Shown here piece after piece: positions 50,869 to 61,200 of a stretch of 64,000 nucleotides of DNA (positions within the stretch are counted from its first letter, which is position 1; every line of letters begins with the position of its first letter). Both the position numbers and the translations under genes were made by a program. The stretch comes from Acidobacteriota bacterium. Lineage in GTDB: Bacteria > Acidobacteriota > Terriglobia > Bryobacterales > Bryobacteraceae. The stretch covers positions 556,325 to 620,324 of the forward strand of contig JAFDVZ010000008.1 in NCBI GenBank assembly GCA_018268715.1, read 5' to 3'. The notes under the pieces were generated by a model. That model was given only the letters and a program-made list of their open reading frames with translations. It was not told the DNA's origin and searched no databases.

Positions 50869-53012
50869 TATGCGTTCCTCCTTGCCAGGGCTTCCAGGAC
50901 GCGGTTGGGAGTCAGCGGAACCATGTGGACGCGCACGCCCACCGCGTTCGCCACGGCGTTGGCGATGGCCGCGATGCCCCCGATGGCCGGAGGTTCGCCC
51001 AACCCAATGACGCCGCGCTTGTCCATCTCCGGACGCAGGTCCAGGTGGACGATGATTTCGCCGATGTCGTTGATGCCCGACAGCTTGTAGAACTCCATGT
51101 CGGCGTTCAACGTCTTGCCGATCTGCTGATCCATCACCCGCTCTTCGTACAGCGCTCCGCAGGTGCTCATGATGCAGGCGCCGAAGATCTGGCTCTCGGC
51201 CAGCTTCGGATTGACGATCAAACCGCAATCCTGCACCGCGATCAGGCGGTTCAACTTCACCTTGCCGGTCTCGATGTCGACCGACACATCGGCGATCTGG
51301 ATGCCCGCCGCGCCCTGGCTGATCAGCCCTTCGCGCGGAGCGGTGCGTCCCACGTTCTCGCCCATCTCCTCGATCCGGTTGACGCCCAGCTTGGCGCAGG
51401 CCGCTTGCCAGGAGAGGCTCTTGGCCGGATTGCCCTTCACCTGGATCTTGCGGTCGACAGCCTCAAGCTGATCGGCCGGAACGCCCAGCGACGGCGCGAC
51501 CACTTCGAACAGCTTGTTGAGCGCGTTCACCGTCGCCTTGCGAGTGGAGGCGGTGACGCCGCCCACGGTGGTGGATCCGCCCGAAGCGCCCGAAGGCGGA
51601 TATGCGTTCGAGCCCATGCTGAACTTGATGGCCGGCATGGGCAGGCCCAGGGTTTCGGCGGCCACCTGCGGAACGATGGTGCGCGTGCCGACGCCCAGGT
51701 CCTGCGTGCCGATCTGCACTTCCACCGAACCGTCGGGATTGATAATGGCGCGGCACTTGGAATCATGCCCCAATCCGCCCCACATGTTGACGCCGATGCC
51801 CAGCCCGCGCTTGATAGGCCCGTTACTGGTCCCGCGCGGCTTCCACAGCTTCTTCCACTCCGCGATTTCCGCGCCCTTTTCGAGCTGATACTTGTAGACT
51901 TCCCCGCGCGGGCTGAGGCTCGTGTTCTTGATGAAGAAGTCGAGCGAGTCCATGCCCAGCTTCGCCGCCAGGTCGTCCAGCGCGCAGCACGTGATGTAGG
52001 ACAACTGCTGGTTGTTCGGAGCGCGCCATGCGCGAGCGCTGCCCGCGTTAATCGACACCGCGGTGTGGTTGATCCGGCGGTTCGGGACGTTGCGGTACAC
52101 GTACGGCATCTGGTCGGCGTTCAGGTTGCCGCCGCCCAGGCCGCCGGAGGCCCACGTCTTCGATTGCCACACCGTCAGGCTGCCGTCCTTCTTGGCGCCG
52201 ACTTTGATTTCGCCGAACACCGACGGCCGGTTGCCCGCCATCAGCAATTCCTGCTGGCGATCGAGGAACATCTTCACGGGACGCCCGCCGCTCGCCTTGG
52301 AAAGCTCGGCGCATTCGGTGCCCCACAGGTCGGCCGGGAACTTACTGCCGAAGCCTCCGCCCATGTACTGCATGTCGGTGTGCACCTGGGTGACCGGAAC
52401 CTTGATGGACCGGGCCAGTTCGGCGCCCAGCGCGGATACGTTCTGCGTGGAAGGCCAGTAATCGACGCGCTCCCCGCGCCACCGTACGGTCTGGCCGTGC
52501 GGCTCCAGGCAGCAATGCGTGATCACGGGAATCGCGTAGTAGCCCTGGCTGATGGCGTCGGCTTCCTGGAAAGCCTTGTCGGGGTCGCCGGTGGTGACTT
52601 CGCCGGCGGGTTTGGCGCGGCTGCCGGCCTTGGCCAGATCCTCCTCGTCCACGAAGTGTTCGAGGATCTCGTAGTCGACTTTGATCTTACGCGCCGCGTC
52701 TCGGGCGATGTCCTCGGTGACGGCGGCGAGTGAGGCGATCTCCTGCCCCTGCCACTGGATTTCCTTGCCCGCGCCGAGAATCACGCGGACCGCGGTGACT
52801 CCGGGCAGCCGCTCCGCCTCGCTCGTGTCGATGCTCTTGATCCGCGCGTGGCCGTGCGGCGAAGTCAGCAGGACCCCGAACAGCAGTCCGGGCGGGTTGA
52901 TGTCGGAGTTATACTTGGCGGCGCCGGTCGATTTGACCATGCCGTCCAGGCGGCTGATGCGCTTGCCGATGACTTTCCGCTTCTCCATCGGCGGCCAGCT
53001 ATAGTCAGGCAT
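50868..53012 (-). CDS. Molybdopterin-binding large subunit of a PaoABC-like aldehyde oxidoreductase
   Basis: 714 residues of the xanthine dehydrogenase/aldehyde oxidase family. Typical segments are GKRISRLDGMVKSTGAAKYN at the start, YMGGGFGSKFPADLWGTECA (molybdopterin binding), RAWRAPNNQQLSYITCCALD, GTQDLGVGTRTIVPQVAAET and the catalytic Glu region VIGLGEPPAIGGIAAIANAV near the C terminus. It overlaps the small-subunit gene by 8 bp at its start. It oxidises aldehydes or N-heterocycles to acids; the exact substrate is not determinable. Without its own signal, it would be exported together with the Tat-bearing small subunit, as in Escherichia coli PaoABC. Confidence 0.92.
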   Translation of the reverse strand: MPDYSWPPMEKRKVIGKRISRLDGMVKSTGAAKYNSDINPPGLLFGVLLTSPHGHARIKSIDTSEAERLPGVTAVRVILGAGKEIQWQGQEIASLAAVTEDIARDAARKIKVDYEILEHFVDEEDLAKAGSRAKPAGEVTTGDPDKAFQEADAISQGYYAIPVITHCCLEPHGQTVRWRGERVDYWPSTQNVSALGAELARSIKVPVTQVHTDMQYMGGGFGSKFPADLWGTECAELSKASGGRPVKMFLDRQQELLMAGNRPSVFGEIKVGAKKDGSLTVWQSKTWASGGLGGGNLNADQMPYVYRNVPNRRINHTAVSINAGSARAWRAPNNQQLSYITCCALDDLAAKLGMDSLDFFIKNTSLSPRGEVYKYQLEKGAEIAEWKKLWKPRGTSNGPIKRGLGIGVNMWGGLGHDSKCRAIINPDGSVEVQIGTQDLGVGTRTIVPQVAAETLGLPMPAIKFSMGSNAYPPSGASGGSTTVGGVTASTRKATVNALNKLFEVVAPSLGVPADQLEAVDRKIQVKGNPAKSLSWQAACAKLGVNRIEEMGENVGRTAPREGLISQGAAGIQIADVSVDIETGKVKLNRLIAVQDCGLIVNPKLAESQIFGACIMSTCGALYEERVMDQQIGKTLNADMEFYKLSGINDIGEIIVHLDLRPEMDKRGVIGLGEPPAIGGIAAIANAVANAVGVRVHMVPLTPNRVLEALARRNA

Positions 53013-53667
53013 TCTTGCCTCCTCCCATGGTCTTGGCGGCTTCCAAAGCGGCCTTGCGAATGCCCATGTAGGTGCCGCAGCGGCACAGGTTGCCGCCCAG
53101 TCCCTGCTTCACCTGCTCCTCGGTCGGATTGGGATTGTGATCGAGAAAGTTCTTGGTCGCCACGACGAACCCCGGCGTGCAGTAGCCGCACTGCTGGGCG
53201 TCGTTATTCACAAATGCTTGCGAGACCGGGTGAGGCTTGCCGTTGGCCGACAGTCCTTCCAGCGTCTGGATCTGCTTGCCCTGGGCGTCGATGGCCAGCA
53301 CCGTGCACGCGTAGACGGCCTTGCCGTTCATGATGACGGTGCAGGCGCCGCACGTGCCGCGGTCGCAGACGCGCTTGGCGGCGGTCAGGTCGAGCTTGTT
53401 GCGAAGCGTGTCGAGCAGCGTGGCGCGCGGCTCAACGGAGACCTTCATGGCCTTGCCGTTGATGGTGAGGGTAACCGGGACTTCGCCTGGGCCGCTGACA
53501 TTCGCGCTTTCGTTAACGGTTTCCGCGGCTTCGGCTTCGTTTTGTAGGACGCCGGCGGTCAGCGCTCCGCTGCTGACGCCAACTCCGCGCAGGAAGCCGC
53601 GCCGGGAGAACCCCTTACCGGGAGTTTCGCCGGTCGTCGATTGGGTTGGATCCTTCAGGTCCTTCAC
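53005..53667 (-). CDS. Tat-exported 2Fe-2S subunit of a PaoABC-like molybdenum hydroxylase
   Basis: 220 residues from a GTG at 53667. The start has a twin-arginine signal (GFSRRGFLRGVGVSSGALTA, residues 19-38). Two 2Fe-2S clusters: plant-ferredoxin type RVCDRGTCGACTVIMNGKAV with a fourth Cys in YACTVLAID, and the helical type in QQCGYCTPGFVVATKN and LGGNLCRCGTYMGIRKAAL. Only this subunit carries a signal, which matches the known hitchhiking export of PaoA with PaoB and PaoC. It is first in the operon. The 190 bp upstream hold the hairpin of the neighbouring gene and no clear regulator. Confidence 0.92.
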   Translation of the reverse strand: MKDLKDPTQSTTGETPGKGFSRRGFLRGVGVSSGALTAGVLQNEAEAAETVNESANVSGPGEVPVTLTINGKAMKVSVEPRATLLDTLRNKLDLTAAKRVCDRGTCGACTVIMNGKAVYACTVLAIDAQGKQIQTLEGLSANGKPHPVSQAFVNNDAQQCGYCTPGFVVATKNFLDHNPNPTEEQVKQGLGGNLCRCGTYMGIRKAALEAAKTMGGGKNA

Positions 53668-53824
53668 GAAAGTGACCTTCCTTTCCTAGCGGGTCGTACG
53701 GGTTTCCAGAGTGCTTGCGTGTGTAGAGACGAAACGATCTCCCGGTATGGTAACACATAGGTTTGACGAAGGTTATCGGTTTTCGGGAGCCCCAGGCGAA
53801 GGTGGGAAGAACTATCGCAAGATA

Positions 53825-53847
53825 GGGCCAGACGGCGCGTCCGGCCC
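53825..53847 (-). terminator. Hairpin after the second ADOP permease gene
   Basis: Stem GGGCCAGACG pairs with CGTCCGGCCC through a 3-nt loop, with one A-C mismatch. It begins 16 bp after the permease stop on the minus strand. No long T-run follows, so termination may be partial or Rho-assisted. Confidence 0.5.
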
Positions 53848-53863
53848 CACTGAAACACGGTCG

Positions 53864-56563
53864 TCAGTCGAACCGGAGGGCGTCGACCGGATTGGCCATG
53901 GCGGCCCGTCTCGCCGGAATGTATGACGCGCAGACGGCCGCCAGCACCATCGCCAGAGTGGCCATGGCGATGGTGGCGGGATCCGCCGGCGTGACGCCGA
54001 ACAGCAGCGATTCCACCAGCCGCCCGAGCGCCTCCACCACCGGCAGCGCGATGACGGCCCCGGCGCCGATCATCAGCAGCGCATCCCGCAGCACCAGCCA
54101 GAGCGCGTCGGATCGGGTCGCGCCCAGCGCCAGCCGGATGCCGATTTCCGGCGTCCGCTGCGACGCCACAAAGGACATGACCCCGTACAGTCCAACCAGC
54201 GACAACAGCAGCGCCAGCCCGCCAAACGCCGTCGACAACGCCGCCAGCAGCCGCTCGTTGGTCAGCGACCGCGCCACCTGCTCGTCAACGGTTCGGAACG
54301 ATAGAATCGGCAGCGCCGGATCGGCCTTGCGAACCGCCGCCCGGATCGACGAATAGGCCGCTTCCGGAGTCTGCCGGACCCGCAGGTAGAACGTCCCGCC
54401 GCCATCGTCGCCTTCAAACATTGGGAACAGCACCATCTCCGCCTTCTCGCGCATACCGCGATAGCTGAAATTCGTCACCACGCCCACCACTTCCACGTCC
54501 GCCACGGCGTCCGGGCCGGACCCTTCGCCGATACGCACGCCGAGCGGATTGCGGCCGCGCAGGTAGTGTTGGACAAAGGCCTCGTTCACCAGCGCCGAGC
54601 GCCTTCCGCTCTGGCCCGGCGGACGTGAATCGTGGGCGTCGAAATCCCTTCCGGCGACCACACGGACACCCAGCGTCGCCAGGAATCCCGGGCTGATCGC
54701 GTTGACATTGATGTCGTGGTCCGTCGTGGTCCGCTCGTTCGTTTGGATGGTGAACGGGTCATTCCAGCTTCCGCCGGTCAGCAAGGCAAAGCGCGTGACA
54801 CCGGTGGATTCGGCAATCCCCGGCGCCTGGAGTTCCTCATAGACGCGGCGGATCAGCCGTGACGTCTCCATCGGGTTGTAGCCATTGCGGACCGGATCGA
54901 GCGTGAAGGAGATCAGGCGCGTCGTCTCAAAGCCCGGACCGCGCGCCAGCAGGCCCGTGAGCGTGCGGACGAACAGCGCCGCCGCGATCACCAGGATCAG
55001 GGAAAAGGCGATCTGAAGCGTGACGATCGCCTTCCGCAGCCGGACCCCGCCCGAAAACCCGGCCCCGCGCTGGCTGAGGACCGAAAGCACGCCCCGTCCC
55101 GCCCGGATGGCCGGAACAACGCCGCTCATCAGCCCTGCGGCCACGCTCGCCAGCAGGGCGAACGCCAGCATTCGCGAGTCGACGGTGGATTGAAGGGCGT
55201 TCGGCGCGACATCGCCCGGCAGGAAGGCGATCAGCGCACGGACAGCGAGTGGCGCGGCCGCAACCCCTAGCGCCCCACCGGCTACGGCGAGCAGGACGCT
55301 GTCGGCGATCAACTGGCGGCCGATCCGCCCACGCGAGGCGCCCAGCGCCAACCGCGTGACGATCTCGCGGCCTCGCGCCGCTCCCCGGGCAAGAAACAGC
55401 CCCGCCACATTCAGGCACGCCAGCGCCAGAAGAACGCCGGTAGCCGCAAACAGGACCCAAAGCGGTTGCGCCATGCGGCGTCGCAGGCTGGAATGGCCTT
55501 GCGGCGCGGGCGTCAGCTCCAGCGTGGATGCAAGGAACCGCTGGCGGCGCTCGGCGGTGATCGCCGGGAATCCGGCGCGCCGCAGATCTTCCTGGAGCAT
55601 GGCCTTGAACCACGGCTGCAAGCCAGTCCGCGCTTCGATGAGCGAAACGCCGGGCTGGAGCCTCGCCAGCACCTGCATCCAACGTTTGCGGCGGTCGAGT
55701 TGCTCCTCGAAACGGGGAATTGCGGCCGCCGACATCGAGGCGGGGATCCATAGCGACGGAACCGCGCCCACGTCGATGCCCCGGAACTCCGGCGCGGCCA
55801 CGCCCACCACCGTCATCGGATGCTGATTGATCAGGAGCTTACGCCCCAGGACATCGGCGGAGCCCCCCAGTTGCGTCTTCCAGAAATCGTAGGAGAGCAC
55901 GACGACGGGGCTCGATCCGGGCGCACGGTCGTCTTCCTCGCCGAGCACCCTTCCGAGCGCCGGTCCCACGCCGAGCACCGCGAAATACGACCCGGACACG
56001 ATCTCGGCGGCCGCCGGGACCTGCTCGCCCCCCACAGACAGGTTGATGCGAGCCTCCGCGCGGCAGAAGACGCCCTCGAAAAAGCGCCCTTGCTGCTGGA
56101 GGTCGCGGCAGATCGGGTACGACATCAGATTCCAACTGCCGAATCCGCTCGCCACCTGGTCGCCGTTCCAGTCGACCAGAACCAACCGCTGCGGATCGCG
56201 CACCGGCAGCGCGTGCAGCACCACCTGGTCCACCAGCGAGTAGATGGCGGTGGCGGCGCCGATTCCCAGCGCGAGTGACAGCACCACTGTGGTGGTGAAG
56301 GCGGGGTTCCGCCGGAACGTGCGGGCGGAAAAGCGCAGGTCGTAGAAGAAGTCCCGCAGCCAGCGGGTCAGCCAGACGTCGCGCACCTCCTCGCGGACCT
56401 GCGTTAGACCGCCGAGTTCGAGCGTCGCCTGCCGGCGCGCCTCGGCCGCGGATGCGCCAGCGTCGACGAGATCCTGAACCCGGCGCTCGACGTGGTAGCT
56501 CAACTCGCGGTCCAGGTCATTTTCGAGCCTGGCCAGCCGGAACCAGTTCAACCACTTTTTCAT
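53864..56563 (-). CDS. ADOP-type ABC transporter permease, second copy
   Basis: 899 residues from the ATG at 56563, which overlaps the padR stop by 4 bp (ATGA). Residues 5-75 are the ADOP prefix domain (LARLENDLDRELSYHVERRV; ARRQATLELGGLTQVREEV). RDFFYDLRFSARTFRRNPAF leads to the first membrane helix, then the two MacB-type periplasmic domains and FtsX helix groups (ACLNVAGLFLARGAARGREI; SQRTPEIGIRLALGATRSDA). It has the same architecture as 28229-30967. The substrate and the ATPase partner are unknown. A hairpin follows it at 53825-53847. Confidence 0.92.
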   Translation of the reverse strand: MKKWLNWFRLARLENDLDRELSYHVERRVQDLVDAGASAAEARRQATLELGGLTQVREEVRDVWLTRWLRDFFYDLRFSARTFRRNPAFTTTVVLSLALGIGAATAIYSLVDQVVLHALPVRDPQRLVLVDWNGDQVASGFGSWNLMSYPICRDLQQQGRFFEGVFCRAEARINLSVGGEQVPAAAEIVSGSYFAVLGVGPALGRVLGEEDDRAPGSSPVVVLSYDFWKTQLGGSADVLGRKLLINQHPMTVVGVAAPEFRGIDVGAVPSLWIPASMSAAAIPRFEEQLDRRKRWMQVLARLQPGVSLIEARTGLQPWFKAMLQEDLRRAGFPAITAERRQRFLASTLELTPAPQGHSSLRRRMAQPLWVLFAATGVLLALACLNVAGLFLARGAARGREIVTRLALGASRGRIGRQLIADSVLLAVAGGALGVAAAPLAVRALIAFLPGDVAPNALQSTVDSRMLAFALLASVAAGLMSGVVPAIRAGRGVLSVLSQRGAGFSGGVRLRKAIVTLQIAFSLILVIAAALFVRTLTGLLARGPGFETTRLISFTLDPVRNGYNPMETSRLIRRVYEELQAPGIAESTGVTRFALLTGGSWNDPFTIQTNERTTTDHDINVNAISPGFLATLGVRVVAGRDFDAHDSRPPGQSGRRSALVNEAFVQHYLRGRNPLGVRIGEGSGPDAVADVEVVGVVTNFSYRGMREKAEMVLFPMFEGDDGGGTFYLRVRQTPEAAYSSIRAAVRKADPALPILSFRTVDEQVARSLTNERLLAALSTAFGGLALLLSLVGLYGVMSFVASQRTPEIGIRLALGATRSDALWLVLRDALLMIGAGAVIALPVVEALGRLVESLLFGVTPADPATIAMATLAMVLAAVCASYIPARRAAMANPVDALRFD

Positions 56564-56907
56564 GCCTGGCTCCCCTCGTCGAAGATGAGCTGCACCGCGC
56601 CGGCTAATCGCCGCCAACTGTCCTTTTCAGCGGCCAACTGCTCCCGTCCGGAACTGGTCAACGAATAGAACTTAGCCTCGCGCCCGGTTTCCGACTGCTT
56701 CCATTCAGCCGCCAGCCAGCCCCTCTGCTCCAGTCGGTGCAAGGCCGGATACAGCGAGCCCTGATTGATCTGCACCACCGACCGCGAGATCTGCTCCAGC
56801 CGTTGCGCAATGCCGTAGCCATGCGCGGGTTCGAGCGACAAAATCTGGAGAATCAGCATGTCAAGCGTGCCCTGAGGAATGGGAAATCGGGGAGACGGCA
56901 CAAACAC
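56560..56907 (-). CDS. PadR family transcriptional regulator, second copy
   Basis: 115 residues from a GTG at 56907. The core reads [60 protein letters not shown] and EAKFYSLTSSGREQLAAEKD, as in the regulator at 30980-31315. It is a short-form PadR, translationally coupled to the following permease gene. Ligands of these acidobacterial PadR proteins are unknown. AGAAGG lies upstream of the start as ribosome-binding site. Confidence 0.94.
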   Translation of the reverse strand: MFVPSPRFPIPQGTLDMLILQILSLEPAHGYGIAQRLEQISRSVVQINQGSLYPALHRLEQRGWLAAEWKQSETGREAKFYSLTSSGREQLAAEKDSWRRLAGAVQLIFDEGSQA

Positions 56908-57117
56908 CTCAACCTTCTACCCATCACGTTACCGCACAATAGGTCGAAGGTCAAGGTATTAAGTTAGGGTTGACAATCCGAAGTAATTACCGTATTGTCC
57001 ATAGACATAGGGTAGATTTGATGTTCACGACTTCGCTCCATTGCTGTTGTTGTTTCTAAACTCCCGCAACCCTTCTCTCGCAGCCGTTTTCGGACCCGAA
57101 CAAATTGGAGAACAGCA

Positions 57118-57690
57118 GTGCAGGAGTCTTCCTTTATCCTCGCCGTCAGCGCGACGGCTTCCCATTCACTCGACACTCGCCGGGCTATTGACCAGATCGC
57201 CGAACTGGCCGCCGCGATTCCCGGCGTCGCCAGCGTAGAGTTCGCCGGACTCGACGTCGAGGCGGGCAACCCGGCCTCGGAGGGAGTCGCCACCGCTTCC
57301 GCCGATATCCGGGCGCGCGGGCGAAAATTCGGCGAAGTCCGCATCCGTTTTGACCTTCGGCGCACCCCGCTCAAACAACCCGTCCAACTGGCCCGCTTCA
57401 TCGGCCAACAGGTGGCACTGCTGGCCGCGCGGGCCGAGGACGAGGCCTTCTACGCCCAACGCCGCCGCGAAATCGCGCAATATCGCGACGAATTGCAGCG
57501 CCGGAAGGTAGTCCAGCGGGCGCGCGGGATCCTGGCCCGCGACCACGGCGTCAGCCAGTCCCACGCCGAAGTGATGTTGAAGGTCCACAGCCAGCGGACC
57601 GGCCGGCCGCTGCGGCACATCGCGGAAGCGATCGTCACAGCGTCCCGGCTGGCCGTCGCGCCGCTCCCCCAGTTGCGCAGGAGTGCATAA
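57118..57690 (+). CDS. ANTAR-domain RNA-binding regulator
   Basis: 190 residues from a GTG at 57118, with GGAG ending 8 nt before. The last 60 residues have the ANTAR pattern (ELQRRKVVQRARGILARDHG; VSQSHAEVMLKVHSQRTGRP; LRHIAEAIVTASR): a three-helix domain that binds paired hairpins in leader RNAs to prevent termination. A helical linker with EAFYAQRRREIAQYRDEL precedes it. The first 100 residues look like a reduced GAF-like sensor (IDQIAELAAAIPGVASVEFA; RGRKFGEVRIRFDLRRTPLK). No receiver domain or histidine kinase is adjacent, and no target leader is identified. About 200 bp separate it from the padR gene, which is divergent. Confidence 0.75.
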   Translation: MQESSFILAVSATASHSLDTRRAIDQIAELAAAIPGVASVEFAGLDVEAGNPASEGVATASADIRARGRKFGEVRIRFDLRRTPLKQPVQLARFIGQQVALLAARAEDEAFYAQRRREIAQYRDELQRRKVVQRARGILARDHGVSQSHAEVMLKVHSQRTGRPLRHIAEAIVTASRLAVAPLPQLRRSA

Positions 57691-57738
57691 AATCATGCCA
57701 AAAATGCACAGAAAACGCGTCGAAACGCTCACTAGAAA

Positions 57739-58092
57739 GCGCTTTTTGATCACTTTTGCAGGCCTTTCGCAGACCGTCTGGCCCGGGACTTCCGCTACTC
57801 GCAGTTGGCCGAAATCCACTATGGCGTGGCGTTGACGAGCGAGGAGGTGGGGCGCGCGCGCCTGCCGGAGATCCGCCGGAAGGAGACGCTCGCCGCGGGA
57901 CGCATTTTAGGCGTGCGAAAACACTACTTTTGGGGTCAAAAAGACGCCAGATTTGCGCTAGATTCGACAGAAGCGGCGCACATTTGGGACACCCGCGCCG
58001 TCTCGCATTTCCGGATGCTTGCGGCCGGAAAATCGCGCATCGAACCGCTGTTTGCACGCCTGAAAGCCGCTCCTGCCTGCGCCTGTAGCTAG
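57739..58092 (+). pseudogene. Fragment resembling a PIG-L/LmbE deacetylase
   Basis: A frame open from just after TAG at 57736 has ALTSEEVGRARLPEIRRKET followed by LAAGRILGVRKHYFWGQKDA and AAHIWDTRAV. This resembles the segment of PIG-L N-acetylglucosaminyl deacetylases where ExxxAAxILGV is followed by the strand and a conserved acidic loop. The N-terminal zinc-binding HPDDE is absent upstream, and the sequence after DTRAV changes to unrelated low-complexity residues ending in CACS. It is probably a broken remnant. Confidence is limited because only about 50 residues match the pattern. Confidence 0.35.
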
Positions 58093-58253
58093 GCGCGGGC
58101 GGTTCCACGTGTGAGAATCGCCCGTCGCCTGCCGACAGACACAACTCCGCCTTCCGGCCAGCCCGGGTGAACCGCGCGCATCAGCGCTTCGTACGTTCGT
58201 TCTCCTCCGGCGCCTGTCCGGCCAATGTCCTCTATCCATTCAGGAGAAAACCA

Positions 58254-61200
58254 ATGCAGGCAAGCAGAATACTGCTTATTCACTTCACCCTGGCCGCCGC
58301 CGCGATTGCACAGGTGGACACAGGCAGCGTCAGCGGAGCCGTTCGGGACCCCAGCGGCGCGGTGATCGAGGCCGCCGCCGTCCGCATTATCCATACCAGA
58401 ACCGCGACGGCCTTCAGCACCCTCACCTCACAGAACGGATTCTACTCGGCGCCGGGATTGCGGCCGGGAGAATACCAGGTGTCGGCGAGCGCGCCCGGCT
58501 TTCAGACCGAGATCAAGCGCGGAATCGTGCTGCGGGTACAGGACCGGCTGGCCATCGATTTCGCGTTGCAGCCCAGCCAGGTGACGTCCGAAGTCACCGT
58601 ACAGGCCGAAGCGCCCGTGCTCGAATCGCAAACGTCCTCGCTTGGGCATGTGGTGGAAGGCCGAACCATCCAGGACCTCCCGCTGAACGGCCGCAACTTC
58701 ACGCAACTGGCCGTGCTGGGCGCGGGCACGTCGCCATCCCGGCGCGGGCCGGAGCGCGACACGTTCGTCTCCAACGGCGCCCGGCCCATCCAGAACAGCT
58801 ACCTGCTCGACGGCGTCGAGAACAAGAACAAGATCGTCGGTTTCGACAGTTCATCGGCGCAGGTGATCCAGCCCGTGATCGACGGGATCCAGGAGTTCAA
58901 GGTCCAGACGAACACTTTCTCGGCCGAGTTCGGGCAGTCGGCCGGCGCGGTGGTGAACGTCACGCTGAAATCGGGCACGAACAACCTGCACGGCAGCGCC
59001 TTCGAGTTCCTGCGGAACTCGGCGCTCGACGCGAAACCGTACTTTCAGCCGACGGCCGTGCGTCCGCAGTTCATCCAGAACATGTTCGGCGCGACGCTGG
59101 GCGGGCCGATCCGCAAGGACCGCACGTTCGCCTTCTTCAGTTGGCAGAGCCAGCGCGAGGTGAACGCCGCCCCACAGATCGCCACCGTGCCGACGGCGGC
59201 GCAACGATCGGGCCAGTTCTCGACGGTCATCTACGACCCCGCCACCACGCGCGCCGCGTCCAACGGTTCGGGCTACCTGCGCGATCCGTTCCCCGGCGCC
59301 GTTGTGCCGCTGGGACGCTGGGACCCTGTCGCCGTGAAGCTCGCGCAACTGTACCCGGCTCCCACCTCCCCGGCCGCCGCCTCCAACTTCTTCTCCAACC
59401 AGCGCCAACGGATCTCCAACAATCAGTTCAACGGACGCCTGGATCACCGCATTGGCGACCGCGACAGCGCGTTCGTCCGCATCTCATCCACGGCGAACAC
59501 GAACACTCTTCCGGCTACGCTGCCGCCACCGGCCAACAACCCGAGCGTCGCCGAGCCGATCGGGAAATCGTACGCGGCCAGCGAGTCGCACACGTTCACG
59601 CCCGCGCTGATCAACGAATTCCGCTTCGGCTATCTCTACACCCAACTCACACAGTCCATCGACTCGCCGCGGCTGTTCGAACAGTACGGCATTCAGGGCG
59701 CTCCGAACGTAGCCAGCGTGGTGGGACTGCCGACCTTCGCCGTCTCTGGCCTGACCACGGTCGGGTCCACCGGACCGGGCAGCCTGCCGACTCCGGCGAC
59801 CGGATCGGGCAACTTCCCGATCGACAAGCAGGGGCGCGTGCTCCAGTTCGCCGACAATCTGGCCTGGGTGAAGGGGCGGCACACGCTGAAGTTCGGCTCG
59901 GATTTCCAGGTGGTGACCCTGTACGCCAACTCGACGCTACAGGCGCGCCCGTCGTTCAGCTTCAGTGGCGTCTACACGCAGAACCCGCAGAGCCGCGCGG
60001 GCACGGGCGCGGCCTTTGCGGACTTCCTGCTGGGCGACACGAGCAGCGCCACGGTTTCCACGCGGTCGATCAGCGAAAGCCGGCAGAAGGTGGTGCAGGG
60101 CTACGTCCAGGACGACTGGGCCGTCACGCCCCGGCTGACCATCAACGCCGGGCTACGCTACGAGCTCGCGATGCCCTTCTACGAAACGAACGACAAGTAT
60201 TCGGACCTGATCCTGGACGCCGGACCGCTGTATGGGAAGCTTGTCGACGCATCGCAGGCGGGCGCGAACGGATACCGGCGCTCCTTCACCGACCCGGACT
60301 GGAACAACTTCGCCCCGCGCGTTGGCCTGGCGTATAGGGCCGCCAGCCGCACCGTGGTCCGCAGCGCATTCGGCGTCTTCTATGGGCGCGATGAAAACAT
60401 CCCCGTGGCGCGCCGGCCCACCAACAATCCGCCTTACTTCATCCAGAAGACCTACACGGCCGATCAAGTTACGCCGTTGATCGTGCTCGAAACCGGCTTC
60501 CCCGCCGACGCGTTGTCCACCGCCAATATCGTGAATCCCGACGTCAATTCGTACCTCAAAAACACGCCGCTGCCGTACGTGCTGCAGTGGAACCTGAACG
60601 TCCAGCACGAAGTGGGCCGCGGCTTTGTGGCGCAGGCCGGCTATGTCGGTTCCGGCGCGAGAAAGCTGTATTCACCGCTGAACCTGAACCTGCCGTCGCC
60701 GGGCCCCGGCGCCATCAATCCCCGCCGCCCGATCCAGGGATTCAGCGCCATCTATACGCTCGCGCCGTGGGTGAATTCGAGTTACCAGGCGCTGCTGGCT
60801 CAGCTTGAACGGAGATATTCGAACGGGGCATCGTTCCTTGCCGCCTACACCTATGGACATTCGATCGACAGCGCGGCGGCCAACGCCGACTCCGACGTCG
60901 CCCCGCAGAATCCTCGCAATCTGACGGCGAACCGGGGTAACTCGAACTTCGACGTCCGTCAGCGGATCGTCTTCAGTTACTCCTATGAGTTACCTTTCGG
61001 CCCCGGCAAAGCGTTCCACGACTTACCCCGAGCCGCGGGATTGATCCTGGCCGGATGGCAGCTTTCGGGCATCACGACCCTGCAAACGGGCCTGCCGTTC
61101 ACGCCTGTACTCAGCTTCGATCCCAGCAACACGGCCACCACGGCGTTGCCCAACCGCCTGGCCGATGGCGCCTTGTCCAGCAGCCTGCGCTCTCCCAGCC

